From positions 1,302,001 to 1,366,000 of the forward strand of contig UGYN01000002.1 of NCBI GenBank assembly GCA_900457075.1: a stretch of 64,000 nt of DNA. Reading direction: 5' to 3'. This stretch comes from Serratia quinivorans (GTDB taxonomy: Bacteria; Pseudomonadota; Gammaproteobacteria; Enterobacterales; Enterobacteriaceae). The position numbers and the translations under genes were made by a program. This document shows, piece by piece, positions 26,937 to 36,566 of this stretch (positions are counted from its first letter, which is position 1; every line of letters starts with the position of its first letter). A model generated the notes under the pieces. It was not told the origin of the DNA. It was given only the letters and a program-made list of their open reading frames with translations, and ran no database searches.

Positions 26937-28112
26937 TTAGGCTAATTGCGGCCGATATTTCTTATCCAACCGCCCACTTAGGCTAACCAACAATAGAGCC
27001 ACCAGCACGATCAAAGCACCAATCCACGGAGTTTGTGCCAACCCCAAAGTGGCTACCGTTTGCCCACCAATCACCGAACCAAGGGCAATACCTACGTTAA
27101 AAGCCGCAATGTTCAGGCCGGAGGCCACATCCACCGCGTTCGGCGTGTATTGTTCGGCTTTCTGTACCACATACACCTGCAGTCCCGGAACATTACCAAA
27201 GGCAAACACTCCCATGACGATCACCGTCAGCAACGCGGCAATGCTGTGGCTGGCGGTGAATTGGAACACCAGCAGCAGAACGGCCAGCGCGGCAAAAATA
27301 AAGCTGAGTGCGCGTACCGCTCCGTGACGATCCGCCAGTTTGCCACCCCAGATGTTACCTATCGCCACCGCAATGCCGTAGGCCAACAGGATCCAGCTGA
27401 CTGCCGGAGCAGAAAAGCCCGCCAACTCCTGCATCATCGGAGCCAGGAAGGTGAAAGTCGTGAACACGCCGCCGTAACCCAGTGCAGTAATGGCGTAAAT
27501 CAGCAACAGGCGAGGATGGGTCAGCACTTTAAACTGCTCCTTAATACTGGCGCTGGCCTGATTTTTAATGTTGTTTGGCACCAAAATAGCGCTGGCTACG
27601 GTGGCTATTACACCAATCAGTGATACTGCCAGGAAGGTTTCACGCCAGCCAAAGTGCTGACCGATAAAGGTCCCCAATGGCACCCCTGTCACCAGCGCCA
27701 CGGTCAGGCCACCAAACATGATGGCGATCGCCGAGGCGGCCTTCTCTTTCGCGACCAGGCCGGTAGCAATAGTCGAACCGATTGAGAAGAAGACCCCGTG
27801 GGCCAGGCCGGTCAACAAGCGGGCCACCACCAGCGTCCCATAGCCAGGCGACTGCCAGGCCAATAAGTTACCGAGAGTGAACAGCACCATCAGGCTGATC
27901 AGCAACAACTTGCGCGGCACGCGACCGGTTAAGGCTGTCAGCACCGGTGCACCAATAGCCACGCCGATAGCATAAATGGTTACCAGCAGCCCGGCTGACG
28001 GTACGGTCACCCCCAACTGTTCTGCGATAGTCGGGATAAGTCCGACAATCACAAACTCCGTGGTGCCGATAGCAAAGGCACTAATGGTCAATGCAAGTAA
28101 TGCGAGAGGCAT
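26937..28112 (-). CDS. MFS efflux transporter (AraJ/YdhP type)
   Basis: A 391-residue major facilitator of the DHA1 group, with 12 predicted helices. The opening SAFAIGTTEFVIVGLIPTIAEQLG and the loop TALTGRVPRKLLL are typical of AraJ/YdhP/PbuE-like exporters of sugars, purines or drugs. The substrate is unknown. It is divergent from the LysR gene yafC and is not present between yafC and yafD in E. coli, so it is a lineage-specific insertion. The intergenic region carries a symmetrical TGATA/TATCA element that may be the regulator's site. Confidence 0.88.
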   Translation of the reverse strand: MPLALLALTISAFAIGTTEFVIVGLIPTIAEQLGVTVPSAGLLVTIYAIGVAIGAPVLTALTGRVPRKLLLISLMVLFTLGNLLAWQSPGYGTLVVARLLTGLAHGVFFSIGSTIATGLVAKEKAASAIAIMFGGLTVALVTGVPLGTFIGQHFGWRETFLAVSLIGVIATVASAILVPNNIKNQASASIKEQFKVLTHPRLLLIYAITALGYGGVFTTFTFLAPMMQELAGFSAPAVSWILLAYGIAVAIGNIWGGKLADRHGAVRALSFIFAALAVLLLVFQFTASHSIAALLTVIVMGVFAFGNVPGLQVYVVQKAEQYTPNAVDVASGLNIAAFNVGIALGSVIGGQTVATLGLAQTPWIGALIVLVALLLVSLSGRLDKKYRPQLA

Positions 28113-28169
28113 CTTTTTACTCCAAATAGCATTCAGGTTGATGGCGGCTATTATCGACCCGTGCTTAAA

Positions 28170-28192
28170 TGATAAAAATGCTCAAAATATCA
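28170..28192. promoter_or_regulatory. TGATA-N13-TATCA inverted repeat, candidate LysR site
   Basis: A perfect 5-bp inverted repeat in an A/T-rich stretch between the MFS gene and yafC, 26 bases before the yafC start. LysR regulators typically bind such dyads between their own gene and a divergent target. Confidence 0.4.
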
Positions 28193-28217
28193 AATTAATT
28201 TTGCCAATGGAGCAACA

Positions 28218-29105
28218 GTGAAAGCGAACTCTGATGAGTTAATTACCTTCGTCACCGTGGTGGAAAGCGGCAGCTTCAGCCGGGCAGCAGAACAACTTGA
28301 TCAGGCCAATTCGGTGGTCAGCCGCACGGTCAAGAAGCTGGAAGCCAAGCTGGGCGTGACGTTACTCAACCGCACTACGCGCCAGATCAGTCTGACGCAG
28401 GAAGGGGAAAACTATTTCCGTCAGGTGCAGAAAGTACTGAGTGATATGGCTGCGGCAGAGAATGCGCTGATGGAAAGCCGTCAGCGTCCGCAGGGACTAC
28501 TACGCGTCGATGCCGCCACCCCGGTGGTACTGCACGTATTGACCCCGCTGGTGGCGGAGTTTCGGGCACTGTATCCGGAAATGTCGTTGTCGCTGGTGTC
28601 GTCGGAGAACTTTATCAATCTGATTGAGCGCAAGGTGGATATCGCCATCCGCGTCGGTGAACTGACCGACTCCAGCCTCAAGGCGCGCAAGCTGATGACC
28701 AGCTACCGGCGTGTGCTGGCCTCCCCCGCCTATTTGGCACAGTACGGTACGCCGCAAAAGGTAGAAGAATTAGAGCAGCATAGCTGCATTGGTTTTAACG
28801 ATTTGCCCAGCCTCAACCGCTGGCCACTGGCCTGTGCTGATGGCCGCCAGTTGGAAATTACACCTGGCCTGACCACCAACAGTGGGGAAACCCAGCGTCA
28901 TCTGTGTCTGCACGGCAACGGTATTGCCTGCCTGTCGAATTTTATGATTGATGCCGATATCGAGCGCGGCGATCTGGTGCCGATTTTGGTTGAAGAGACC
29001 CTGCCGGTAGCAATGCCCGTCAACGCGGTGTATTACAGCGACAGTGCAGTCAGCAATCGCCTGCGCAGCTTTATCGATTTTATCAGTGAGCGATTGGCGC
29101 AATAA
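28218..29105 (+). CDS. yafC: LysR family regulator YafC
   Basis: A 295-residue LysR regulator closely resembling E. coli YafC. The N-terminal winged helix reads [21 protein letters not shown] and [24 protein letters not shown]; the effector domain (about 90-290) includes [16 protein letters not shown] and [19 protein letters not shown]. It starts with GTG after a GGAG site. Function and ligand are unknown; it may control the divergent MFS exporter. It is convergent with dkgB, as in E. coli. Confidence 0.93.
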   Translation: MKANSDELITFVTVVESGSFSRAAEQLDQANSVVSRTVKKLEAKLGVTLLNRTTRQISLTQEGENYFRQVQKVLSDMAAAENALMESRQRPQGLLRVDAATPVVLHVLTPLVAEFRALYPEMSLSLVSSENFINLIERKVDIAIRVGELTDSSLKARKLMTSYRRVLASPAYLAQYGTPQKVEELEQHSCIGFNDLPSLNRWPLACADGRQLEITPGLTTNSGETQRHLCLHGNGIACLSNFMIDADIERGDLVPILVEETLPVAMPVNAVYYSDSAVSNRLRSFIDFISERLAQ

Positions 29106-29108
29106 AAA

Positions 29109-29128
29109 AGGCGCCCGTTTGGGCGCCT
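29109..29128. terminator. Bidirectional terminator between yafC and dkgB
   Basis: AGGCGCCC-GTTT-GGGCGCCT, perfect 8-bp stem. The minus-strand side is followed by six Ts, making it a strong terminator for dkgB. Confidence 0.85.
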
Positions 29129-29149
29129 CAATGCGTATGCCGTCGAAAA

Positions 29150-29953
29150 TCAATCCCAGTTAGGTGCCAAACCTTCCGGGCTGACCAAACGGCCATTGTT
29201 TTCCAATTTTGCGATTTCCGCCATTTCCTCGGCGGTCAACGTCAGCTGTTGCGCCAACAGGTTGCTCGCAAGGTTTTCACGCTTGGTTGATGATGGGATC
29301 ACCGCGTAACCCAGTTGCAGCGCCCAGGCCAGGATAACCTGCGCCGGAGTAGCATGGCGGCGTGCCGCGATGGCCTTGATGGTCTCATCCTGCAGTGCCT
29401 GCCCATAGGCCAGCGTCATATAGGAAGTGATGGCGATGCCATGCTGCTGGGCAAATTCCACCACTTTGCGGTTCTGCAGATATGGCGACAGCTCGATTTG
29501 GTTAGTGGCGATCTGATCGCTACCCACGGCATCAATCGCCTGTTGCATCAGATCCAGAGTGAAGTTGGAGACCCCAATCTGGCGGGTCAGGCCCAGTTTT
29601 TTGGCTTCCGCCAGCTCAGTCATAAACTCGGCCACCGAGACTTCGTCATTCGGCGAAGGCCAGTGGATCAGAGTCAGGTCAACATAGCTGGTTTGCAGTT
29701 TGCTCAGGCTCTCTCGCAGGCTTGGGATCAGCTTGCCCTTCGCCAGATTGGCGATCCAGATTTTGGTGGTGATAAACAGCTCGTCACGTGGCACACCGCT
29801 GGCAGCAATCGCCTGGCCCACCGCAGCTTCATTTTCGTAGATTTGTGCAGTATCAATGGCGCGATACCCCAGCTCCAGCGCCGTGCTGACCGAGTCGATG
29901 ACGACCTGATCCTGAAGACGGAAGGTACCTAAACCAAATGCAGGGATGCTCAT
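29150..29953 (-). CDS. dkgB: Aldo-keto reductase DkgB (2,5-diketo-D-gluconate/methylglyoxal reductase)
   Basis: A 267-residue NADPH-dependent aldo-keto reductase, same length and near-identical layout to E. coli DkgB. Catalytic residues fall in [18 protein letters not shown] (Asp, Tyr), TTKIW (Lys) and LTLIHWPSP (His); the coenzyme-binding end has [14 protein letters not shown]. It reduces 2,5-diketogluconate, methylglyoxal and other aldehydes. In E. coli it lies directly after rrnH and its tRNA-Asp; here the aryl-polyene cluster stands between. Confidence 0.95.
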   Translation of the reverse strand: MSIPAFGLGTFRLQDQVVIDSVSTALELGYRAIDTAQIYENEAAVGQAIAASGVPRDELFITTKIWIANLAKGKLIPSLRESLSKLQTSYVDLTLIHWPSPNDEVSVAEFMTELAEAKKLGLTRQIGVSNFTLDLMQQAIDAVGSDQIATNQIELSPYLQNRKVVEFAQQHGIAITSYMTLAYGQALQDETIKAIAARRHATPAQVILAWALQLGYAVIPSSTKRENLASNLLAQQLTLTAEEMAEIAKLENNGRLVSPEGLAPNWD

Positions 29954-30063
29954 AATTTTATTCTCTCATTAGGATGTTGAAGCGATATGGGAGGATTATG
30001 GCAACTGTTTTGTTGATCAAAAACGCCCTATTGTGCATAAGACTTTTGATTAAACGGCAACAA

Positions 30064-30087
30064 TTGCCGGGGTGAGCACCCCGGCAA
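30064..30087 (-). terminator. Hairpin at the end of the ape operon
   Basis: TTGCCGGGGT/ACCCCGGCAA with a GAGC loop, ten base pairs, beginning eight bases beyond the apeR stop. The T-tract on the minus strand is poor (TTGTTGCCGTTT), so strength is uncertain. Confidence 0.6.
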
Positions 30088-30094
30088 CGCAAAA

Positions 30095-31324
30095 TTACGA
30101 CCAGCGGCGCAGGATCAGTGAGGTATTGATGCCACCAAACGCGAAGTTGTTTGATTGCACAAACTCGGTCTCAATCTGACGATAGCCGCCCATGATGTAG
30201 TCCAGATCGCCACAGGCGCTGTCCGGTTCACTGAGGTTAATGGTCGGCGCAAAGCGGCCTTCACGCATCATTTCCAGCGCCATCCAGGCTTCCAGTGCGC
30301 CGCAGGCCCCCAGCGTATGACCAAAATAACTTTTTAATGATGAAATCGGTGTGCTATTGCCGAAGATCGCTGCCGTTGCCTGACTTTCTGCGATATCACC
30401 ACGATCGGTCGCCGTGCCGTGGGCACTAATATAACCAATATCGCTGCTCGCCAGCCCGGAGGCCTTCAGCGCCTGCTGCATGCAGATTTGCATGGTTTCC
30501 TGCTGCGGCTGGGTAATATGAGCCGCATCGCAGTTGGTGGCGAAGCCGATAATCTCGCCATAAATGGTGGCACCACGCGCCAACGCGTGCTCCAACGACT
30601 CCAGGATCAGCGTCCCGGCGCCTTCGCCAATCACCAGTCCGTCACGTTGACAGTCAAACGGACGTGGCGAAAGCTCCGGATGATCGTTCTGCTGACTGGT
30701 GGCAAACAGCGTATCGAATACCGCTGCCTCTGAAGGGCACAGTTCTTCGGCACCGCCCGCCACCATCACTGTCTGATAGCCGTGGCGAATGCTTTCGTAA
30801 GCGTAGCCAATTGCCTGACTGCCCGAGGTGCAGGCGCTGGAGGTCGGGATCACCCTACCGCGCAGACCGAAGAACAGGCCTGTGTTCACCGCCGCGGTAT
30901 GAGGCATCATTTGCACATAGGTGGTGCCGGTAATATTGCCGGTGTGCTTCTCGGTTAACATGGTGGCGAACTCGCTGACCGGCTTGGTACTACCGGTCGA
31001 TGAACCGTAGGCGATACCGGTCTCACCATTGGTCAGTACCGCCTGCCCCAGTAACCCAGCCTGCTCAAGTGCCAGTTCGGTGGCGCGGGTGGCCAACAGT
31101 GAAACCCGCCCCATCGAACGAATGCGCTTGCGGGTATAGTGCTCCGGCAACACGAAATTCTCGACCGGCGCGCCAAGGTGGGTATTCAGCCCCTGATACT
31201 CTTCCCACTGCGTCATATAACGCACCGCATTCTTGCCCTGCTGCAGGCGGCTGGATACCTCTGCCCAGCTATTGCCAAACGCGGTCACGCCTGCCATGCC
31301 GGTAACTACCACTCGTTGTGTCAT
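30095..31324 (-). CDS. apeR: Beta-ketoacyl-ACP synthase, aryl polyene (ApeR)
   Basis: A 409-residue FabF-type ketosynthase, the last gene of the cluster. It extends the growing polyene on an acyl carrier protein. The Cys-His-His triad is intact: Cys in TSSACTSGSQAIGYA, His in ISAHGTATDRGD, His in SYFGHTLGACGALE. The N-terminal RVVVTGMAGVTAFGN is typical. It overlaps apeQ by four bases. In Xenorhabdus the cluster's second full ketosynthase supports ApeO; the exact division of labour here is inferred. Confidence 0.88.
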   Translation of the reverse strand: MTQRVVVTGMAGVTAFGNSWAEVSSRLQQGKNAVRYMTQWEEYQGLNTHLGAPVENFVLPEHYTRKRIRSMGRVSLLATRATELALEQAGLLGQAVLTNGETGIAYGSSTGSTKPVSEFATMLTEKHTGNITGTTYVQMMPHTAAVNTGLFFGLRGRVIPTSSACTSGSQAIGYAYESIRHGYQTVMVAGGAEELCPSEAAVFDTLFATSQQNDHPELSPRPFDCQRDGLVIGEGAGTLILESLEHALARGATIYGEIIGFATNCDAAHITQPQQETMQICMQQALKASGLASSDIGYISAHGTATDRGDIAESQATAAIFGNSTPISSLKSYFGHTLGACGALEAWMALEMMREGRFAPTINLSEPDSACGDLDYIMGGYRQIETEFVQSNNFAFGGINTSLILRRWS

Positions 31325-32052
31325 ACCATTCCTCCATTAATGGAAATGACCTGCCGCGTCACATAGCCGGCGATATCCGACATCAGATAGCTGGCCAGCC
31401 CGGCCACCTCTTCCGCCGAGCCCATGCGTTTGAGCGGGATAACGCGCATCGCTTCATCCAGCGCCGCCGGCTCCATGTCGATCATGCCGGTGTCAATCAG
31501 CCCAGGCGCAATGCAGTTAACGGTGATTTTGCGTTTCGCCAGCTCAATCGCCAGTGCCTTGCAGGCACCAATCACCCCTGCTTTGGCCGCACTGTAGTTG
31601 ACCTGCCCACGGTTACCCATCACGCCGGAAACCGACGACAGCGCGACGATCCGCCCACCCTTGCGCAGGCCAATCATCGGCATCACGCAGGGGTGCAGTA
31701 CGTTGTAGAAGCTGTCGAGATTGGTATGGATCACGCCATCCCAGTCGTCTTCACTCAGCGCAGGGAAAGCGCCATCGCGGGTAATACCGGCATTGTTAAC
31801 CACGCCATAATAGGCGCCGTGGGTTTCAATATCCTGCTCCAGCACCTCACGGCACTGGCTGCGATTGCTGATATCAAACTGAATCAGCCGCCCTTGCCCG
31901 CCGGCGCTGATAATCTGCTGCAGTGTGTGTTCGGCCCCGGTCTTATCGCTGTGGTAGTGAACGGCTATCAAAAAGCCATCGGCAGCCAGGCGGCAGGCAA
32001 TAGCCTGACCGATCCCTTTACTGGCGCCGGTGACTAAAACGGAACGCATCAT
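31321..32052 (-). CDS. apeQ: 3-ketoacyl-ACP reductase, aryl polyene (ApeQ)
   Basis: A 243-residue short-chain dehydrogenase of the FabG type that reduces the beta-keto group after each elongation. NADPH motif TGASKGIGQAIA at residues 8-19, the catalytic Ser in VALSSVSGVMGN, and YSAAKAGVIG (Tyr and Lys). The C-terminus IAGYVTRQVISINGGMV is typical. Overlaps apeP and apeR by four bases each. Confidence 0.92.
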   Translation of the reverse strand: MMRSVLVTGASKGIGQAIACRLAADGFLIAVHYHSDKTGAEHTLQQIISAGGQGRLIQFDISNRSQCREVLEQDIETHGAYYGVVNNAGITRDGAFPALSEDDWDGVIHTNLDSFYNVLHPCVMPMIGLRKGGRIVALSSVSGVMGNRGQVNYSAAKAGVIGACKALAIELAKRKITVNCIAPGLIDTGMIDMEPAALDEAMRVIPLKRMGSAEEVAGLASYLMSDIAGYVTRQVISINGGMV

Positions 32053-32522
32053 GCGTCTCCCCTTAAGGTCGTCAATTGAATGATTTCTTGTTGATCAGGC
32101 TGGTAAGTGTTCAGCCTGCCCTGTGCGATGCGCACATTATCGATACTGATTTCACACTCAAAACTGGCCAGCTTTTCATCTTTTAACAGTTGCTGCACGC
32201 TAACCAACAGTTTACTGCCGGCAGGAAAAGCCGGTAACTCGCAGTGAATCGCCCGACCGCCCAGCAGCATGCCAAGCTGTGGCGACTGAGCGCTCTGACA
32301 AGCATGCCAGCCGCTCCAGACCCCGATCGCCTGTGCCATCAGCTCAATGCCATACCAGCCCGGCAGTGCGCCTTGCGCGTCAAGAAACGGCGCCAGCACG
32401 CCGTCGACACTGACCGTGACGGAGCACAGGGCATGCTCTTCGCCCACTTCAAGCACCTGTTCCAGCAGTACCATTGGAGAGGCATGGGGCAGATAGTATT
32501 CGGCGGCGTGATAATGAATCAT
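32049..32522 (-). CDS. apeP: 3-hydroxyacyl-ACP dehydratase, aryl polyene (ApeP)
   Basis: A 157-residue hot-dog dehydratase. It has the FabA/FabZ-like opening YLPHASPMVLLEQVLEV and the central helix GALPGWYGIELMAQAIGVW, where the acidic residue of the active site should lie. It would remove water to make the conjugated double bonds. The ATG that overlaps the apeO stop (ATGA) is chosen (MIHYHAAEYYL); an in-frame start eight codons earlier is unlikely. With ApeI it forms the cluster's pair of dehydratases. Confidence 0.85.
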   Translation of the reverse strand: MIHYHAAEYYLPHASPMVLLEQVLEVGEEHALCSVTVSVDGVLAPFLDAQGALPGWYGIELMAQAIGVWSGWHACQSAQSPQLGMLLGGRAIHCELPAFPAGSKLLVSVQQLLKDEKLASFECEISIDNVRIAQGRLNTYQPDQQEIIQLTTLRGDA

Positions 32523-33688
32523 CGGGCGTCCCCCAGCAGCAGACAAGCATTGTTACCGCCAAAGGCAAACGAATTGGACAAAATCGCACGCTGCCCCAGC
32601 AATTGTGGCTGGCAAACCAGACCGATCGGTGCCAGTTCGGCATCGCGCGGCACGCGGCTGAAATCTTGCTGCGGCAGCGGCAATGGCTGAGTCAACAATA
32701 ACCAACTCAGCGCCGCCTCCACCGCACCGGCCGCGCCCAGCGTGTGGCCTGTGAGATGTTTGGTAGAACTGCACGGCGTCTCGGTGCCAAACAGGCGATT
32801 GATGACCCGCGCTTCAACCTGATCGTTCAGCCGCGTAGCCGTGCCGTGCAGATTAATATAACCAATTTGTCCGGCATTGAGACCGGCCTGCCGCAGCGCC
32901 ATGCTGATGGCCCGCTCGGCGCCCTCACCGGCGGGATGCGGTGCTGACATATGCCAGGCATCGGATGATTCGCCAACGCCCAACAGCGCTACCGCTGCCG
33001 GTTCCCGCGTTAACAGCATCAACGCCGCTGCCTCGCCGATATTAATGCCACTGCGCTCGGCCGCAAATGGCGTGCAACGTTGTGCGGACAGTGATTCCAG
33101 GCTGTTGAAACCGTTAATGGGCATTTGGCACAGGCTGTCGGCACCGCCAACAATCGCCGCATCCACCAGCCCGGCGTCGATCAGCCGCTTACCGCTGATG
33201 ATGGCCCGTGCGCTGGAAGAACAGGCCGTAGACAGAGTATAGGCCGGGCCACGGGTCGCGAGAAAAGCACTAAGAAACAAACCCGGATCGCCCAGCTCCT
33301 GCTGCCGATAGTCATAGCCCTGCGGCCACTGCCCTGCCTGATACTGTTGCAGCGCCAGCTCGCCTTCATGGATACCGGAGGTGCTGGTGCCCATAATCAC
33401 CGCGACGCGATCCGCACCGTAGCGGGCGATGGCTGCACGCACTGGCGTATCGATCTGTGCCAGCGCCGCCAACAGCAGGCGGTTATTGCGCGAATTATGG
33501 CGTTTGAGAGGTTCAGGAATAGTGGGCAGTTCGCCCTGTACGTTACCGAACCAGGAAGTTTCCCCGCCCAGCAGCCACTGCGCCTGCTGCTGCATGCCGG
33601 GCGACACGCCAAGCGCCAGATTTTCCGCAATCTGCGACAGGCTGTTGCCCAACGCATTCACCATCCCTACGGCAGAGAAGTAAACCAT
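32519..33688 (-). CDS. apeO: Beta-ketoacyl-ACP synthase, aryl polyene (ApeO)
   Basis: A 389-residue ketosynthase. The catalytic Cys is in LSTACSSSARAIISG, with His in NLHGTATRLNDQ and HLTGHTLGAAGAVE. It is the main elongating enzyme; in Xenorhabdus ApeO acts as a heterodimer with the chain-length-factor-like ApeC, encoded at the far end of this operon. Start and apeN stop overlap by one base (TAATG). Confidence 0.88.
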   Translation of the reverse strand: MVYFSAVGMVNALGNSLSQIAENLALGVSPGMQQQAQWLLGGETSWFGNVQGELPTIPEPLKRHNSRNNRLLLAALAQIDTPVRAAIARYGADRVAVIMGTSTSGIHEGELALQQYQAGQWPQGYDYRQQELGDPGLFLSAFLATRGPAYTLSTACSSSARAIISGKRLIDAGLVDAAIVGGADSLCQMPINGFNSLESLSAQRCTPFAAERSGINIGEAAALMLLTREPAAVALLGVGESSDAWHMSAPHPAGEGAERAISMALRQAGLNAGQIGYINLHGTATRLNDQVEARVINRLFGTETPCSSTKHLTGHTLGAAGAVEAALSWLLLTQPLPLPQQDFSRVPRDAELAPIGLVCQPQLLGQRAILSNSFAFGGNNACLLLGDAR

Positions 33689-34260
33689 TATTCGCTCCCC
33701 AGATTCTGAATAGCGATGCGATAGTGGAAGGCGGATTGGGCAATCGACTGCGGTTCGCGCCGGCCGTCGACCTGCTGGTAACGGATTTCGCTGATGATCG
33801 TCCCGCGATCGTCATACAGCCGGCGTACCTGCGGCCGATCCTCAAGTCGCCACCCGGCGGGCAGTAAGGGTTGCCAGTCAGCCAGCGGCCAATAGCTCAG
33901 CATAATGTCGGCCAACACCTGACTGGCCGGGGGCAATTCGCCCACTTTGATCAGCTGTTCGGTGTGGATCCCCTGACGATCGTAGGTCAGGTTGAATAAC
34001 CGGATACCGAGCGGCGACATGCCCACCAGTTGCAGGCGCTGGCCGTCGGCGTTGAGCAACACCAACATCGAATGCTGCTGCCCTTTCACTTCGGCGGTCA
34101 ACAGTTGCTGCTGGCTGAAGGGTTGCGCCAGCGTCGGAGCCGGTAATGTCACCCGCGTACCCGGTTTCAGCCACGCCTGCGGCAGGGTTGCCTTCTGCGA
34201 ACCGGCACAGCCGGCCAGCAGGGTGGCCAGTATTAACAGCGTGATTCGTAAGCCGCGCAT
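33688..34260 (-). CDS. apeN: DUF3261 lipoprotein, aryl polyene (ApeN)
   Basis: A 190-residue lipoprotein with signal and lipobox LLAGCAGS at residues 15-22. The DUF3261 family is found in aryl-polyene and related clusters and probably helps place the lipid-linked product in the outer membrane, together with ApeL and ApeM. Nothing catalytic is visible. Overlaps apeM by one base (TGATG) and apeO by one base. Confidence 0.82.
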   Translation of the reverse strand: MRGLRITLLILATLLAGCAGSQKATLPQAWLKPGTRVTLPAPTLAQPFSQQQLLTAEVKGQQHSMLVLLNADGQRLQLVGMSPLGIRLFNLTYDRQGIHTEQLIKVGELPPASQVLADIMLSYWPLADWQPLLPAGWRLEDRPQVRRLYDDRGTIISEIRYQQVDGRREPQSIAQSAFHYRIAIQNLGSE

Positions 34261-36566
34261 CAGGCTTTTCCTCTTTTTCTTCTGGTTGCTAATGTCAGTG
34301 GTGCCAACAGAAAGGCCACGGCGATACCGCTGCTCAATACGATGCCAAAACTGCTGATGGCCTGAGTATGACTCAGCACCAACATGCCAAAGGTCAGTTG
34401 GGTGGTGAGTACCGCCATAAAGATGGCAAACATCGAGGTGGTCGGCGTGCCCCGGGGATTGGTAAAGAACAGCGTATAGTTAATGCCGATCCCCAATACC
34501 AGCACCAGTGCCAACAGCGAGAACAGGTTCAGCGTATGGCCGCTCAGCGCCAATACCGCAATGCCGCTGCCCAGTGACAGCAGCGTCGGCACCATGCAGA
34601 GCAGACCGTGTCGCAGGCCAAAACGCCACAGATAAATCAGTGCGATCGCCGCCACCGACAGCATCAGCAGATACGAAAGATACAGCCGGTAGTGGCCAAA
34701 GAGTTCGCTGAATTCGGTTTTACGGTCGATCCAACCGGTGCCCGGTACCTGTTCAGCCAGGGCCTGCATCGCCGCGCTGTTCTGCACGCCGTTGACCGGG
34801 ACCAGCGCCGCACTGCGCCCATCCGGCAGCGTCAGCCACAGTAACCGCCAACCCTCGCTGACCACGCTGCCCAGCCACTGCTCCGGCAGCACCCAGTCCG
34901 GGGTTAAGTCAGGGGTTTTCAGGGCCAGATCCGCCTGTTGTAATTGCGTCATCACCTGTGGTGCCACCCGTTGCAACAGGGCGATGTTCTGCTGTTGGCG
35001 CTGAAGCGAAGGCAGAGGTAACAGGCGATAATCCGCCAGCACGCCATGCCGTTTTGCCTGTGCCAGCCTGGGCTGCAATCGCTCGATACGCTGCAACAAC
35101 TGCTCGGCATTTTCGCCGTACACCACCAACCATTTCTGATCGTTATGCTGCCCGGTCAGCGCAGCGATGCGCTGCTCTTGCTGCTGCAGCCCCGCAGGCA
35201 ACGCCTGCAATTGGCCAATATCGTCATCCACCTTCAACTGGCTGAAACCAGCCACCACCAGTAACAACACCGCGGTGGGCAACCCGTAGCGCAGCAAACG
35301 CCGATGGCGCCAGGCATGCAGCCAGCCCAGGATCAGCCGTAGCCCCGGTGCCGGACGCACCGGCAGCCGACGCGACAAACGTGGGTACCAACAAATTACG
35401 GTGATGCAAGCGGCGCTTAGCCCGGCAGCGGCAAACACCGCCAGCTGTTGCAAGCCCGGGAAGGGAGCAATCAATAGTGCCAGATAGGCAACCACGGTGG
35501 TCAGCAATGCCATCAACAGCGCGGGCAACAGCTTCTGCAAGCTGGCCAGTGGCGTTGACTGGTCACCGTGTACCATACGTTCGGTCAGGAAATAGAGCGT
35601 GTAATCGGCCGAAATGCCGACAATGCTGATGCTCAACACCAGCGTCATCAAATGTATTTCGCCAAAAGCCAATAGCGTGGCGACGGTACCCGCCAGGGCT
35701 CCCATCCCCACGGATAACCCGCACAACAGCAGAGGCAATGGCGAACGGAACATCAACAACACCAATAAGAACACGCCAACTACCGACGCCAGGCCAATAG
35801 TCGAAATATCTCGCTCGGCCTGTTGGCTGGCATAGTTGCTGTAAAACAGCGTACCGCGGTTGAGTACCTCTGCCCCCGGCCAGCGCTGCTGCAGTTGCTG
35901 TTGAATCGCGCTCAGTTTGTCCACCGTGCGCCGGGCACTGCTGATGTCATAAGAAGAGGCGCTCAACTCGGCGTGCAGCAGATACCAACTGCGGCCCTGT
36001 GTATCACGCGCCACCAGCCAACCATTGGACAAGCTCAGCAGACCACCGTTTTGCTGCTGAGCCAACTGCGAGGCTCGCACCAGCATCAGCGGATCGTTAG
36101 CCAGTTCCTTGCCGCTGACCCCGGCGAAGGCAGAATAGAGTTGCCCGAGGATCCACTGACTTTGCACGTCCGCGCCCTGCTGCAAACGCTGCCGGGTGGT
36201 GTCATCCAGCAGCACATTGCGATGCTGGTAGAAAAAACGCCCCCACTGCTGCTGACGTTGAGCCTCCATAGGCCCGCCCACCTGCTGTAGCTCAGGCATC
36301 TGGCGCAATTGCTGCCACCACCAGCTCACCGCAGTGTTGTCCGCACCCGGCGGCGGGCTGACCAACCACATCAGTTGCCGATCGAGCCGACGGCTGAAAC
36401 CTTCGGCCAGTTCATCCGGCACGCCCACCAGTTGCTGCTTCGGTAATAACGCCAATACGCTGCTGTTGATCTGGCTGCGTGGCAACAGCCAGCACAGTGC
36501 CGCCAACAGCAACAGGCAAATCGCCAGCCAGCCAAACGCCAGCCGCCGGTGCAGTTCAGGATGCAA
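34260..36566 (-). CDS. apeM: MMPL/RND-type exporter, aryl polyene (ApeM)
   Basis: A 768-residue inner-membrane protein with the two-fold MMPL layout: one N-terminal helix, a large periplasmic loop, five or six helices (around residues 250-425, GISADYTLYFLTERMVHG), then a second loop and helices (GIGINYTLFFTNPRGTPTTSM). The matching SADYTLYF and GINYTLFF segments are the transport-core motifs of each half. It probably exports the lipid-linked polyene. The only available start is TTG (TTGCATCCTG), overlapping apeL by 11 bases. Confidence 0.85.
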   Translation of the reverse strand: MHPELHRRLAFGWLAICLLLLAALCWLLPRSQINSSVLALLPKQQLVGVPDELAEGFSRRLDRQLMWLVSPPPGADNTAVSWWWQQLRQMPELQQVGGPMEAQRQQQWGRFFYQHRNVLLDDTTRQRLQQGADVQSQWILGQLYSAFAGVSGKELANDPLMLVRASQLAQQQNGGLLSLSNGWLVARDTQGRSWYLLHAELSASSYDISSARRTVDKLSAIQQQLQQRWPGAEVLNRGTLFYSNYASQQAERDISTIGLASVVGVFLLVLLMFRSPLPLLLCGLSVGMGALAGTVATLLAFGEIHLMTLVLSISIVGISADYTLYFLTERMVHGDQSTPLASLQKLLPALLMALLTTVVAYLALLIAPFPGLQQLAVFAAAGLSAACITVICWYPRLSRRLPVRPAPGLRLILGWLHAWRHRRLLRYGLPTAVLLLVVAGFSQLKVDDDIGQLQALPAGLQQQEQRIAALTGQHNDQKWLVVYGENAEQLLQRIERLQPRLAQAKRHGVLADYRLLPLPSLQRQQQNIALLQRVAPQVMTQLQQADLALKTPDLTPDWVLPEQWLGSVVSEGWRLLWLTLPDGRSAALVPVNGVQNSAAMQALAEQVPGTGWIDRKTEFSELFGHYRLYLSYLLMLSVAAIALIYLWRFGLRHGLLCMVPTLLSLGSGIAVLALSGHTLNLFSLLALVLVLGIGINYTLFFTNPRGTPTTSMFAIFMAVLTTQLTFGMLVLSHTQAISSFGIVLSSGIAVAFLLAPLTLATRRKRGKA

